A DNA stretch of 53,348 nucleotides from Oceanicoccus sp. (lineage in GTDB: Bacteria > Pseudomonadota > Gammaproteobacteria > Pseudomonadales > Dasaniaceae): NCBI RefSeq assembly GCF_029238675.1, contig NZ_JAQWFR010000013.1, positions 1 through 53,348 on the forward strand, given 5' to 3'. Each line of letters begins with the position of its first letter. Position 1 is the stretch's first letter. Below, piece after piece: positions 36,062 through 44,518 of the stretch. The position numbers were made by a program, and so were the translations under genes. The notes under the pieces are model-generated. The model searched no databases, was not told the DNA's origin, and saw only the letters and a program-made list of their open reading frames with translations.

Positions 36062-36271
36062 TTAAGATTCTTGTTCAAGCATTTTTAGGCGGGATATCAT
36101 CGAATCGACCTTGTTACGAGCGATTTCAGTTTTCTCGACCAGTGACTCGCGCTCATCAACCCAGCCCGCAGCATCCGCCTTTAGGGTCCGGTTTTCCTGG
36201 TCCAGTTGTTCACACAGTTGAATCAAATCGTTGATCTTGGCCGATAAAGCTTTTAATTGTGGGTCTGCCAT
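36062..36271 (-). CDS. TIGR02449-family small coiled-coil protein
   Basis: 69 aa, predicted to be almost one coiled coil: LKALSAKINDLIQLCEQLDQENRTLKADAAGWVDERESLVEKTEIARNKVDSMISRLKMLEQ. Pattern and position next to zapA match the TIGR02449 family found beside zapA in Pseudomonas. The length and coil resemble ZapB-type division proteins, so a role with ZapA is plausible but not shown. Divergent from ygfB, with a 252-bp AT-rich spacer holding both promoters. Confidence 0.85.
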   Translation of the reverse strand: MADPQLKALSAKINDLIQLCEQLDQENRTLKADAAGWVDERESLVEKTEIARNKVDSMISRLKMLEQES

Positions 36272-36523
36272 TTATTTCCGCCGAGCCTAACTAGGGAGTT
36301 AAAATAATAATTATAAAAATACTGCTTAAATATAGTTGTGCATGGGCGGGTGGTCAATTTAATAAAGTGTTTAAATTTCAATGGTATAGGGAATATTTGA
36401 AAAATATTTATCACTATGGGAGGCCCTTCGCATAAATCCTTGCTTAAAGCTTGGTCGATTTTGCCTTAATGAGTCGGTACTATTCGCCGCTCAATTGTAT
36501 CCACGTTATAAGTAGAGAAGCCC

Positions 36524-37180
36524 ATGTCGACCGAAATCCCTATGCCTGAATTTGACCAACTTGCCGATGTTTACTGGCGCTTAGGGGGGATGCAGTCTCC
36601 TTCGCAGCTCCATGGTTATTTGGTTGGCCAGCTCGCCGTGGGTGAAGAGTTGCAACCTGAAGTCTGGTTACAGCAGGCGGAGGTATTTATTGATGCGGTG
36701 GAGCCACCTAATGAAGGCGATGCCAAGGTATTGTTGGCTTTATATGGCGCTACCCATGGTTACTTGAAAGCCGGTGAAATGGGGCTGCAAATGCTGCTAC
36801 CTGACGATGCTGCGGAAATCACCCAGCGGGTGGATTCGATTGGTCAGTGGTGCCAGGGTTTTATGGCGGGTTTCGCCCAGGGGGGAAAAGCGATTGCCGA
36901 GCAGCAGGGGCAGCAACAGTATTCTCAAGATGTGTCTGAGGCTTTAAGTGACCTTGCGGCGATTAGCCAGATTAGTCTTGGTGATGACGATACCGACTTG
37001 AACCAAAGTGAGCAGAATATTTTTGAGATAACAGAATACTTAAGGTTGGCGGCGATTACGATTTATATGGAATGTGCCCATGCCGCAAAAACGGCTGCGG
37101 GCGAGAGCGCTGAAGCCAAACCCGATGCGGTCGGCACAGTGAATAATTTGTTTGGCAAGTCGGATAATAAGTTGCATTAA
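36524..37180 (+). CDS. YgfB/UPF0149-family protein
   Basis: 218 aa. UPF0149 features: an N-terminal helix with SPSQLHGYLVGQLAVGE, then LLPDDAAEITQRVDSIGQWCQGFMAGFAQGG, and EITEYLRLAAITIYMECA near the end. AGAGAAG lies upstream of the ATG. In Pseudomonas aeruginosa, YgfB represses the AlpA-dependent amidase pathway and raises beta-lactam resistance; whether that holds here is unknown. Starts a plus-strand run ygfB-pepP-ubiH-ubiI, conserved in gammaproteobacteria. Confidence 0.9.
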   Translation: MSTEIPMPEFDQLADVYWRLGGMQSPSQLHGYLVGQLAVGEELQPEVWLQQAEVFIDAVEPPNEGDAKVLLALYGATHGYLKAGEMGLQMLLPDDAAEITQRVDSIGQWCQGFMAGFAQGGKAIAEQQGQQQYSQDVSEALSDLAAISQISLGDDDTDLNQSEQNIFEITEYLRLAAITIYMECAHAAKTAAGESAEAKPDAVGTVNNLFGKSDNKLH

Positions 37181-37217
37181 GGTTCGGGCTTGTTACAGTC
37201 GTTATTTGCGCAGAAAC

Positions 37218-37243
37218 GTCATTACCGCGAAGGTGGGAATGAC
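37218..37243. repeat. Single repeat arm between ygfB and pepP
   Basis: GTCATTACCGCGAAGGTGGG AATGAC is one arm, with a compensated A/T change in the stem (TACC/GGTG). No core or second arm is present. Confidence 0.82.
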
Positions 37244-37264
37244 AAAAGTTAAGAAAAGGCACTT

Positions 37265-38587
37265 ATGAAGATCAGCAAAAAAGAATTTGCCCGGCGCCGT
37301 AAAAACCTGATGGCTCAAATGGAGCCGGACAGTATTGCCATCGTGCCCGCGGCCCGCGAAACCATCCGCAACCGCGATGTGGATTATCCCTTTCGTCAGG
37401 ACAGCGACTTTTATTACCTGACCGGCTTTGCCGAGCCCGATGCCGTCCTGGTGTTATTACCCGGCCGTAAACATGGCCAATATATTTTATTCTGCCGCGA
37501 CCGCGACCCCACCATGGAATTATGGAACGGTTACCGCGCAGGGCCAGAAGGTGCAACCGTCGACTATGCGGCGGATGATGCTTTTCCAGTCAGTGATATC
37601 GATGATATTTTGCCAGGCCTGATTGAAGGCCGCGAGCGGGTCTATTACGCCATGGGTCGCCACGCTGAATTTGATCGCAAGGTAATGAAGTGGGTGAATG
37701 TGATTCGCTCACAAGTTCGCACCGGTGCACATCCTCCGGGGGAGTTTTTAGATTTAGACCACTTGCTGCATGACTTGCGTTTATATAAAAGTGCCGCCGA
37801 AGTGCGAGTGATGAAAAAGGCCGGTCAAATTTCAGCGGCTGCGCATGTGCGTGCTATGCAACTTTGTAAACCCGGTGTGGCAGAGTATCAACTGGAAGCA
37901 GAAATACAGCATGAGTTTGGTCGCAATGGCGCACGCTTTGCCGCTTATAACTCTATTGTCGGTGCTGGTAAAAATGGCTGTATTTTGCACTACACAGAAA
38001 ACCGCGATGTGATTAAAGACGGTGATTTAGTCTTGATCGACGCCGGTTGTGAATTGGAACATTACGCCGCTGATATTACTCGCACCTTTCCCGCCAATGG
38101 AAAATTTTCCAAAGAACAAAAAGCGCTTTATGAATTGGTATTAAAAGCGCAGCTTGCCGCTATTAAAACCATCAAGCCTGGCAATCATTGGAATCAATCC
38201 CACGATGCCACCGTGAAAGTGATTACCAAAGGTTTAGTTGAGTTAGGTTTACTCAAAGGCACAGTCAGCAAGCTAATAGAAAAAGAAGCCTATAAAGATT
38301 TTTATATGCACCGCGCCGGTCATTGGTTAGGTATGGATGTGCATGATGTGGGTGATTATAAAGTCGGCGATGAATGGCGCGTGCTGGAAGAAGGTATGGC
38401 CATGACCGTTGAGCCTGGTATCTATGTTGCTACCGACAATAAAAAAGTGGCCAAAAAATGGCGCGGTATTGGTATTCGTATTGAAGACGATGTGGTCGTT
38501 ACCAAAGACGGCTGTGAAGTCTTAACTAAAGATGTCCCTAAAACCGTTAAAGAGATTGAAGTCTTAATGAACGAGAGTGCTGCCTAA
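37265..38587 (+). CDS. pepP: Xaa-Pro aminopeptidase P
   Basis: Dinuclear-metal enzyme removing N-terminal residues before proline. 440 aa like E. coli PepP. The N-terminal domain has FARRRKNLMAQMEPDSIAIVPAA and RDVDYPFRQDSDFYYLTGFAEPDAVL. Metal ligands are visible in LIDAGCELEHYAADITRTFP (two Asp), HRAGHWLGMDVHDVG (His), MAMTVEPGIYV (Glu) and GIRIEDDVVVT (Glu). AAGG lies 7-10 nt upstream of the ATG. Its stop overlaps the ubiH start by one base, so the two are translationally coupled. Confidence 0.96.
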   Translation: MKISKKEFARRRKNLMAQMEPDSIAIVPAARETIRNRDVDYPFRQDSDFYYLTGFAEPDAVLVLLPGRKHGQYILFCRDRDPTMELWNGYRAGPEGATVDYAADDAFPVSDIDDILPGLIEGRERVYYAMGRHAEFDRKVMKWVNVIRSQVRTGAHPPGEFLDLDHLLHDLRLYKSAAEVRVMKKAGQISAAAHVRAMQLCKPGVAEYQLEAEIQHEFGRNGARFAAYNSIVGAGKNGCILHYTENRDVIKDGDLVLIDAGCELEHYAADITRTFPANGKFSKEQKALYELVLKAQLAAIKTIKPGNHWNQSHDATVKVITKGLVELGLLKGTVSKLIEKEAYKDFYMHRAGHWLGMDVHDVGDYKVGDEWRVLEEGMAMTVEPGIYVATDNKKVAKKWRGIGIRIEDDVVVTKDGCEVLTKDVPKTVKEIEVLMNESAA

Positions 38588-39855
38588 TGACCTTTAGTAC
38601 TGACACTTACGATATTGTTATCGCCGGTGGTGGTATGGTGGGCGCCAGTCTGGCTTTGCAGTTAAGTTGCCATAGTCAACAACAGCTACGTATTTTAGTG
38701 GTAGAAAGCTTCCCTGTTGCTGAAAAAAAATCCTCGGAAGCCCCAACCTATAGCCCAAGCTTTGATGCACGATCAACAGCACTGTCTTATAGCAGCCAGT
38801 TAATTCTTGAGCCCTTGGGTGTTTGGCCACTGCTAGCCAGGCATAATGCAGGAATAAAAAGTATTCATGTGTCAGAGCGAGGTCAGCCGGGCTCAACCAT
38901 AATGCACTCGGAAGATGTAGATTGGCCTGCCCTGGGTGGTGTGGTTGAAAATGCATGGCTGGGTAATGTATTACTTAATGCACTGCATAAAAACAATAAT
39001 ATTGAATTCCTTGCTCCGGCATCTGTAAAAAGCATTAACCCTCAACAGCAAGGGGTTGAGTTAACTGTAGAGCAACATGATCGTGAAAAAACCATTGGTG
39101 CCCAGTTGGCCATTATTGTCGACGGTGCCAATTCGGGTTTACGGGAAAAGCTGGGGATCAGCACTAAAGAGCATAACTACCAGCAGGCAGCACTGGTCGC
39201 CAATGTTAGTTTTACCAAGGCCCATAATGGTTGCGCCTATGAACGTTTTACTGACCAGGGTCCAATGGCTTTGTTACCACTAAGTGATAGCGAGCTTAGC
39301 CAGCCTCGCTCTGCCTTAGTATGGAGCTTGCCCAATGATCAAGCTCAACATCTATTAAGCTGTGATGAAGCGGAATTTTTACAGACCTTGCAGCAACGCT
39401 TTGGTCATCGTCAGGGCGAGTTTATTCGCGTGGGTGACCGCTTTAGCTATCCGTTAAAACTGGTTGAGGCGCAAGAGCAGGTACGCTCTGGTATTGTGGT
39501 GATGGGCAATGCGGCACATTCACTGCATCCTGTTGCCGGCCAGGGTTTTAATTTGGCGTTGCGTGACTGTGCGCGCTTAACCCAGGTGTTAGCGCAAGCT
39601 TATCAGCAAAAACACGCTCTGGGTGATCTGGGCTTATTGCAAAGCTATCAACAACAGCAATACCTTGATCAACAAAAAACCATTACCTTCTCCGATCAGT
39701 TGCCGGCTTTATTTACCCGCAAGCAATGGGCTTTAAGTTTATTTCGCGGTCTTGGCTTGGGAGTGCTTGATATTGCTCCACCATTAAAATCTCAGTTTAT
39801 TCATCATGCCGCAGGTTTGCATGATGGTGCCGCACTAGGTCATCACTTATCATGA
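38587..39855 (+). CDS. ubiH: 2-octaprenyl-6-methoxyphenol hydroxylase
   Basis: FAD monooxygenase of ubiquinone synthesis (C1 hydroxylation). 422 aa. FAD site YDIVIAGGGMVGASLALQL (about 8-26), FDARSTALSYSSQLILEPLGVW, IHVSERGQPGSTIMHSEDV (typical UbiH), DGANSGLREKLG, and GNAAHSLHPVAGQGFNLALRD. Starts on the last base of the pepP stop and overlaps the next gene by 4 bp (ATGA), so pepP-ubiH-ubiI is one translationally coupled unit. Membrane-associated by analogy with the family. Confidence 0.94.
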   Translation: MTFSTDTYDIVIAGGGMVGASLALQLSCHSQQQLRILVVESFPVAEKKSSEAPTYSPSFDARSTALSYSSQLILEPLGVWPLLARHNAGIKSIHVSERGQPGSTIMHSEDVDWPALGGVVENAWLGNVLLNALHKNNNIEFLAPASVKSINPQQQGVELTVEQHDREKTIGAQLAIIVDGANSGLREKLGISTKEHNYQQAALVANVSFTKAHNGCAYERFTDQGPMALLPLSDSELSQPRSALVWSLPNDQAQHLLSCDEAEFLQTLQQRFGHRQGEFIRVGDRFSYPLKLVEAQEQVRSGIVVMGNAAHSLHPVAGQGFNLALRDCARLTQVLAQAYQQKHALGDLGLLQSYQQQQYLDQQKTITFSDQLPALFTRKQWALSLFRGLGLGVLDIAPPLKSQFIHHAAGLHDGAALGHHLS

Positions 39856-41069
39856 ATAGCGTAAAAACCTATGATGTCATCATTGTTGGCGCAGGTATTG
39901 TTGGTGGCGCATTGGCTTGTGCCTTGGGTGGCAGTGACCTTAAGGTCGCTGTTATAGAGGCGCAGCCACTTAATACTGACTGGCCAGAACAGTCAGAGGC
40001 TATTGATGGTTTTGATGCGCGAGTCAGTGCGTTAACCCTTGCCTCCAAAAACTTTTTAAACAGCATGGGTGTGTGGGAGCTTATTGCTGGCCGCCGAGTG
40101 AGCCCTTACAGAGAAATGCATGTATGGGATGCGGAGGGCACTGGCAATATCCACTTCAATGCGCAGGATGTTAACCAACCTGTGTTGGGGCATATTGTAG
40201 AAAACCGAATTACCTCCAAAGCTTTGCTGCAAAAAATTCAACAGTACAATAACATTGATTTTATTGCCCCCGCCAAACTGGAAACTATTCAATCGGGCGA
40301 TGATAGTAGTTATCAGCTATTACTTGATGATGGTCGAACACTGGATGCCGCTTTATTAGTCGCAGCTGATGGCGCCAATTCTAAAGTGCGCAACCTGGCT
40401 GGTATGGAAATGCGTGAGTGGGATTATGGCCACGACGCCATTGTAGCCACGGTTAAAAATGAAAACTCCCATCAACAAACCGCCTGGCAACGATTTTTAC
40501 CTGAAGGACCGCTGGCGTTTTTACCCTTGTCCACTGCGGATCATCATCAACAATACTGTTCAATCGTCTGGTCGGCTATTCCCTCGTATGCCGAAAATTT
40601 AATGGCGTTAGATGATGCAGATTTCTCAGCCGCTTTGGGCACTGCTTTTGAAAATACCTTAGGGGAAGTGTTAGAAGTTAGCCATCGTTTTAGTTTCCCG
40701 CTTCGCCAACGTCATGCGGTGGATTATGTCAAAACCGGTTTGGCTTTGATCGGCGATGCGGCACACACTATTCATCCGTTAGCGGGACAGGGTGTAAACC
40801 TTGGCCTAATGGATGCACTGGCTTTAAGTGAAGAGTTATTGCGGGCGCAGCAGCGGCAATTAAACCCGGGCTCGCTAGCTGTGCTTGAGCGCTATCAACG
40901 CCGACGCAAAGCGGCAAACCTGTCGACCATGGCGGGGATGGAAGGCTTTAAGCGTTTATTTGAACAGCCGGCACTCCCTATTCGTTGGGCGCGCAATGTC
41001 GGTATGCGTTGGTTAAATAAAACGCCGCCGTTAAAAAACCAGCTAATAAGACAGGCGATGGGTTTATAA
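39852..41069 (+). CDS. UbiI/VisC-type ubiquinone synthesis hydroxylase
   Basis: 405 aa FAD monooxygenase homologous to the preceding gene. FAD motif YDVIIVGAGIVGGALACALGG, FDARVSALTLASKNFLNSMGVWELI, a second FAD motif DGANSKVRNLAGM, and GDAAHTIHPLAGQGVNLGLMDALALS. Its place after ubiH is that of Pseudomonas visC/ubiI (C5 hydroxylation of the ring). UbiF-type activity (C6) cannot be separated from sequence alone. Four-base overlap with ubiH. No terminator is obvious after the stop; the Fur box of the next operon lies 47 bp on. Confidence 0.88.
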   Translation: MNSVKTYDVIIVGAGIVGGALACALGGSDLKVAVIEAQPLNTDWPEQSEAIDGFDARVSALTLASKNFLNSMGVWELIAGRRVSPYREMHVWDAEGTGNIHFNAQDVNQPVLGHIVENRITSKALLQKIQQYNNIDFIAPAKLETIQSGDDSSYQLLLDDGRTLDAALLVAADGANSKVRNLAGMEMREWDYGHDAIVATVKNENSHQQTAWQRFLPEGPLAFLPLSTADHHQQYCSIVWSAIPSYAENLMALDDADFSAALGTAFENTLGEVLEVSHRFSFPLRQRHAVDYVKTGLALIGDAAHTIHPLAGQGVNLGLMDALALSEELLRAQQRQLNPGSLAVLERYQRRRKAANLSTMAGMEGFKRLFEQPALPIRWARNVGMRWLNKTPPLKNQLIRQAMGL

Positions 41070-41116
41070 CTTTACTGAATACCCCCACCAATTAGTTGCG
41101 GTAGAGTGTTGCAAAC

Positions 41117-41141
41117 GTTAATGATAATAATTATCATTAAC
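41117..41141. promoter_or_regulatory. Fur box
   Basis: GTTAATGATAAT-A-ATTATCATTAAC is a perfect 25-bp palindrome. It includes the core ATGATAAT/ATTATCAT of the Fur consensus. It lies 41 bp upstream of the iron-binding lipoprotein start, overlapping the likely promoter, so iron-repressed expression is expected. Confidence 0.9.
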
Positions 41142-41182
41142 GGCTTGTTATTCTATCCATTTCAGCCTCAGGGGTTTATTCA

Positions 41183-42208
41183 ATGCGTCGTGGTCTCCGC
41201 TATAGTTTGCTGTCTTTACTGATATTGTTGGTCGCCTGTGCTGAGCCAGAGCAACCGGCCCCTGAGTTATTGGTTTATTCCGCTCGCAAAGAACACTTAA
41301 TCAAGCCCCTATTTGACCGCTTTACCGAGCAGACTGGTGTGGTGGTTCGCTATGTGACGGACAAGGCCGGGCCATTATTAACCCGCCTGCAGGCCGAGGG
41401 CGAGAATTCTCCGGCTGACCTGTTAATGACGGTGGATGCCGGTAACTTGTGGCAGGCAACGGAAGTAGGTGTATTGCAGCCTGTTGAATCCGCCATCCTC
41501 AATAGCAACGTGCCGAAGCACCTGCGGGGTCGAGATAACAGTTGGTTCTCCCTGACTATCCGTGCTCGCACCATGGTATATAACACGGATACACTATCCG
41601 CCTCAGACCTCTCCACCTATGAGGCCCTGGCCCAGCCAGAATGGGCAGGCCGCCTATGCCTTCGTACCTCCAAAAAAGTCTATAACCAATCCCTGGTGGC
41701 GACCATGATCGCCACTCTGGGTGAAGAGCAGGCCGAGCAGGTTGTAGCGGGCTGGGTCGACAATCTGGCCCTTGATCCTTTTTCTAACGACACCAAGGTG
41801 ATGGAAGCCGTAGCCCTTGAACAGTGTGAAGTGGGGATAGTAAACACTTACTATTATGGTCGACTGAAGAAGCAAAAGCCCGAAATACCACTGGCCTTAT
41901 TCTGGCCAAACCAGCAGGGTGAAGGGGCACAAGGTCGTGGTGTTCACGTCAATGTCTCCGGTGTGGGTATTACCCGTGCCAGCCAAAATAAGGTTTTGGC
42001 GCAGCAGTTAATCGAATGGCTTACCACCCCCGAAGCCCAGCGCATGTTGATGGACTTAAACCAGGAATACCCGGTTAACCCCGGCGTTGAAATGAATGCC
42101 GAGTTGCAGGCCTGGGGTTTATTTAAGGGTGACCAGATTGATGTTAGCGAAGCCGGTCGCCTGCAAGCTGCTGCCGTTAAATTGATGGATCGAGTGGGTT
42201 ACCGATAG
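41183..42208 (+). CDS. Iron ABC transporter substrate-binding lipoprotein (FbpA/FutA type)
   Basis: 341 aa. A lipoprotein signal ends in LLVACAEPEQ, with the lipidated Cys at residue 19. The mature protein has the class of ferric-binding proteins: LLVYSARKEHLIKPLFDRFTEQTGV, DLLMTVDAGNLWQATEVG, WFSLTIRARTMVYNTD, CLRTSKKVYNQSLVATMIA, VGIVNTYYYGRLK (Tyr pair for Fe3+) and GRGVHVNVSGVGITRAS. Captures ferric iron outside the inner membrane. The lipobox means it is anchored, unlike the soluble FbpA of Neisseria. Controlled by the Fur box upstream, and followed 12 bp later by the permease. Confidence 0.92.
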   Translation: MRRGLRYSLLSLLILLVACAEPEQPAPELLVYSARKEHLIKPLFDRFTEQTGVVVRYVTDKAGPLLTRLQAEGENSPADLLMTVDAGNLWQATEVGVLQPVESAILNSNVPKHLRGRDNSWFSLTIRARTMVYNTDTLSASDLSTYEALAQPEWAGRLCLRTSKKVYNQSLVATMIATLGEEQAEQVVAGWVDNLALDPFSNDTKVMEAVALEQCEVGIVNTYYYGRLKKQKPEIPLALFWPNQQGEGAQGRGVHVNVSGVGITRASQNKVLAQQLIEWLTTPEAQRMLMDLNQEYPVNPGVEMNAELQAWGLFKGDQIDVSEAGRLQAAAVKLMDRVGYR

Positions 42209-42220
42209 TGTATTTACCTA

Positions 42221-43900
42221 ATGGCTAACCCACTTCCCGCCTCCTTCTCTTCAAGTCACCCTTATCGGGGGATGGCTACTAATGGGCAAGGTTTTCGCCG
42301 GTTAAATACTGTGGTCAAAGTAGCCGGTATTTTTACCGTGCTAATGGCAATGGCGCCGTTGATCGTTATTTTATGGAGCTGGGGTTCAGACCAAACGGAA
42401 ACCTGGCAGCACCTTATCGCTACCCAATTATCTACGTTGTTACGCAATACACTGGTGCTGGTTATCGGCGTGGGTGTGGGTGTCACCGTATTGGGTGTTA
42501 GCCTGGCCTGGCTAACCGTGATGTGTGAATTTCCTGGTCGGCGCTGGTTGGATTGGGGCCTGATGCTGCCCATGGCCATGCCTGCCTACGTACTGGCCTT
42601 TGTGGTGCTGGGTATTTTTGATTTTGCCGGCCCCTTGCAACAGGGTTTGCATGCCTGGCTGGGCAGTGACTATCGCTATATCGATGTGCGCCATGAAGCG
42701 GTGGTGATAGCGGTACTGGTGCTGGTGTTTTATCCCTACGTGTATATGCTCGCCCGCAGTGCCTTTTTGGCGCAAAGCACCGATGTGATGGAAGCGGCCA
42801 GAGTATTGGGAGCCAACCGCTGGCGCGCTTTTTTTGGGGTGGCTTTGCCGATGGCGCGGCCTGCTATTGTGGCGGGCAGCTCGCTGGCGATTATGGAAAC
42901 ACTGGCGGACTTCGGTACCGTGGCGGTGTTTAACTACGATACCTTCACTACTGCGATTTATAAGTCCTGGTTCGGCCTGTTTAATTTGCAGGCCGCTGCG
43001 CAATTAGCTTCCCTGTTGCTATTGTTTGTTGCTTTGGCCTTGATGGCGGAAAAGCAAAGTCGCGGCCGCCGCAGCTATACCCAGTCTGGCCGTAAGCAGC
43101 ATCGTTTCCGCCAGCAGCTATCTCCCTTAAAAGCCTTTGCCGCCACTGCGTTCTGTAGTGTGGTGATGTTGATTGCCTTTATTTTACCGGTGCTGCAATT
43201 ACTGCAATGGGTATTGGTAGAGGGTCTGGAGTTAATCGATGCCCGTTACCTTAACCTATTGTGGCGCACTCTATTATTAGGTGGTTCTGCTGCAGTATTA
43301 ACGGTTGCCCTGGCCTTGTTACTGGCCTTTAGTCGCCGCCGTGCCAAAGCCCGTTTACGCACTTTCTATGACTTGGGTACCCTGGGTTATGCGCTGCCCG
43401 GCTCGGTGCTGGCGGTGGGTATTATGCTGTCTTTTACCTTTATCGATAATCAATTAATAGCACCGGTATTCGAGTGGTTGTCCCTGCCACCCAAGCCCTT
43501 ATTACTGGGCAGTGTGTTTGCCTTATTGGCGGCCTACTGGGTGCGCTTTTTAGCCGTGGCCAATGGCCCGGTGGATTCCAGTTTGCAGCGTATTCGCCCC
43601 AGCATCCCGGAGGCCGCCTGTAGCTTGGGCAGTAGTGGCTGGTCCCTGTTATGGCAGGTCTACCTACCCATTCTTCGCCCGGGTTTATTAACCGCCATGG
43701 TATTGGTGTTTGTGGATGTAATGAAAGAAATGCCCGCCACGCTATTACTGCGTCCCTATGGCTGGGACACCCTGGCAGTACGCATCTATGAAATGACCTC
43801 GGAGGGGGAATGGCAGCGTGCGGCGCTACCCGCCTTAACCCTGATTTTGGTGGGCCTGCTGCCGGTGATTCAGGCGGTGCGGCAATCTGCCGGGCGCTAG
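42221..43900 (+). CDS. Iron ABC transporter permease (FbpB/SfuB type)
   Basis: 559 aa with two tandem inner-membrane permease halves, each with the conserved cytoplasmic EAA loop (DVMEAARVLGANRWRAFFGVALPMARPAIVAG, and SIPEAACSLGSSGWSLLWQVYLPILRPGLLTAM). Each EAA loop docks onto the ATPase. The fused layout is usual for ferric iron permeases. No ATPase gene follows within this window; the next gene is gcvH. The ATP-binding subunit must come from elsewhere, as in Pseudomonas, where this pair is also adjacent to gcvH. The ribosome binding site is weak. Confidence 0.92.
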   Translation: MANPLPASFSSSHPYRGMATNGQGFRRLNTVVKVAGIFTVLMAMAPLIVILWSWGSDQTETWQHLIATQLSTLLRNTLVLVIGVGVGVTVLGVSLAWLTVMCEFPGRRWLDWGLMLPMAMPAYVLAFVVLGIFDFAGPLQQGLHAWLGSDYRYIDVRHEAVVIAVLVLVFYPYVYMLARSAFLAQSTDVMEAARVLGANRWRAFFGVALPMARPAIVAGSSLAIMETLADFGTVAVFNYDTFTTAIYKSWFGLFNLQAAAQLASLLLLFVALALMAEKQSRGRRSYTQSGRKQHRFRQQLSPLKAFAATAFCSVVMLIAFILPVLQLLQWVLVEGLELIDARYLNLLWRTLLLGGSAAVLTVALALLLAFSRRRAKARLRTFYDLGTLGYALPGSVLAVGIMLSFTFIDNQLIAPVFEWLSLPPKPLLLGSVFALLAAYWVRFLAVANGPVDSSLQRIRPSIPEAACSLGSSGWSLLWQVYLPILRPGLLTAMVLVFVDVMKEMPATLLLRPYGWDTLAVRIYEMTSEGEWQRAALPALTLILVGLLPVIQAVRQSAGR

Positions 43901-44004
43901 TCAGTATTTATTTACCAAGCCTGGTATTAGCGGCTTGTAATTCCCATTTCCAACGGTAGAATGCACCGCATTAGTCTCCCTATTTAAGTATTAGAGGTTT
44001 ATCC

Positions 44005-44394
44005 ATGAGCAACACGCCAAGCGAACTAAAATATGCCAGCAGCCATGAGTGGGCGCGTTTGGAAGATGACGGTACCGTAACGGTCGGCATCAGTGATCAT
44101 GCTCAGGAAGCGTTGGGTGATGTGGTATTTGTTGAAAACCCCGATGTGGGTGCCAGCCTTGCCGCTGGCGATGAGGCCGGTGTGGTTGAGTCGGTAAAAG
44201 CGGCTTCTGATATCTATGCGCCAATAGCCGGTGAAGTGGTTGCGGTGAATGAGGTGTTGGAAGAAGAACCAGAGACGGTCAATAGCGATCCTTATCACGA
44301 CGGTTGGTTTTATAAAATAAAACCATCGGATACTACTGAGCTGGAAAATCTGTTAAGCGCTGAAGACTATATTGCTTCTTGCGAAGAAGAGTAA
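44005..44394 (+). CDS. gcvH: Glycine cleavage system H protein
   Basis: Lipoyl carrier of the glycine cleavage complex (129 aa). Lipoyl Lys65 lies in [19 protein letters not shown]. Other family segments: [33 protein letters not shown] and [17 protein letters not shown]. Neither gcvT nor gcvP is adjacent, so the carrier is encoded alone here. A strong terminator follows the stop. GAGG lies upstream of the ATG. No glycine riboswitch is seen in the 104-bp leader region. Confidence 0.96.
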   Translation: MSNTPSELKYASSHEWARLEDDGTVTVGISDHAQEALGDVVFVENPDVGASLAAGDEAGVVESVKAASDIYAPIAGEVVAVNEVLEEEPETVNSDPYHDGWFYKIKPSDTTELENLLSAEDYIASCEEE

Positions 44395-44418
44395 GCAATT
44401 TAGCGACACGATAATAAG

Positions 44419-44445
44419 AGCCTCGCTGAAGCGGGGCTTTTTTTT
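44419..44445 (+). terminator. Intrinsic terminator after gcvH
   Basis: AGCCTCGC-tgaa-GCGGGGCT forms an 8-bp stem (one G-T pair) with a tetraloop, followed by eight T residues. It is 25 bp after the stop codon. The clearest factor-independent terminator in the window. Confidence 0.93.
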
Positions 44446-44453
44446 ACTCCCCC

Positions 44454-44511
44454 GTCATTCCCGCGAAGGCGGGAACCCAGCATTGTAGATTCCCGCCTCC
44501 GCGGGAATGAC
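44454..44511. repeat. Short (58-bp) palindromic repeat, core deleted
   Basis: GTCATTCCCGCGAAGGCGGG AACCCAG, a CATTGTAG core remnant, then ATTCCCGCCTCCGCGGGAATGAC. It starts 9 bp after the gcvH terminator and ends 7 bp before the next start codon. Confidence 0.9.
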
Positions 44512-44518
44512 AAAATAG

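Noticed and set aside
35992..36234. 80-codon plus-strand ORF across the 11-bp repeats
   Set aside because: It is antisense to the coiled-coil gene and its start lies in repeat DNA.
43901..44004. Glycine riboswitch before gcvH
   Set aside because: The leader is about 100 bp with no paired glycine aptamer pattern.
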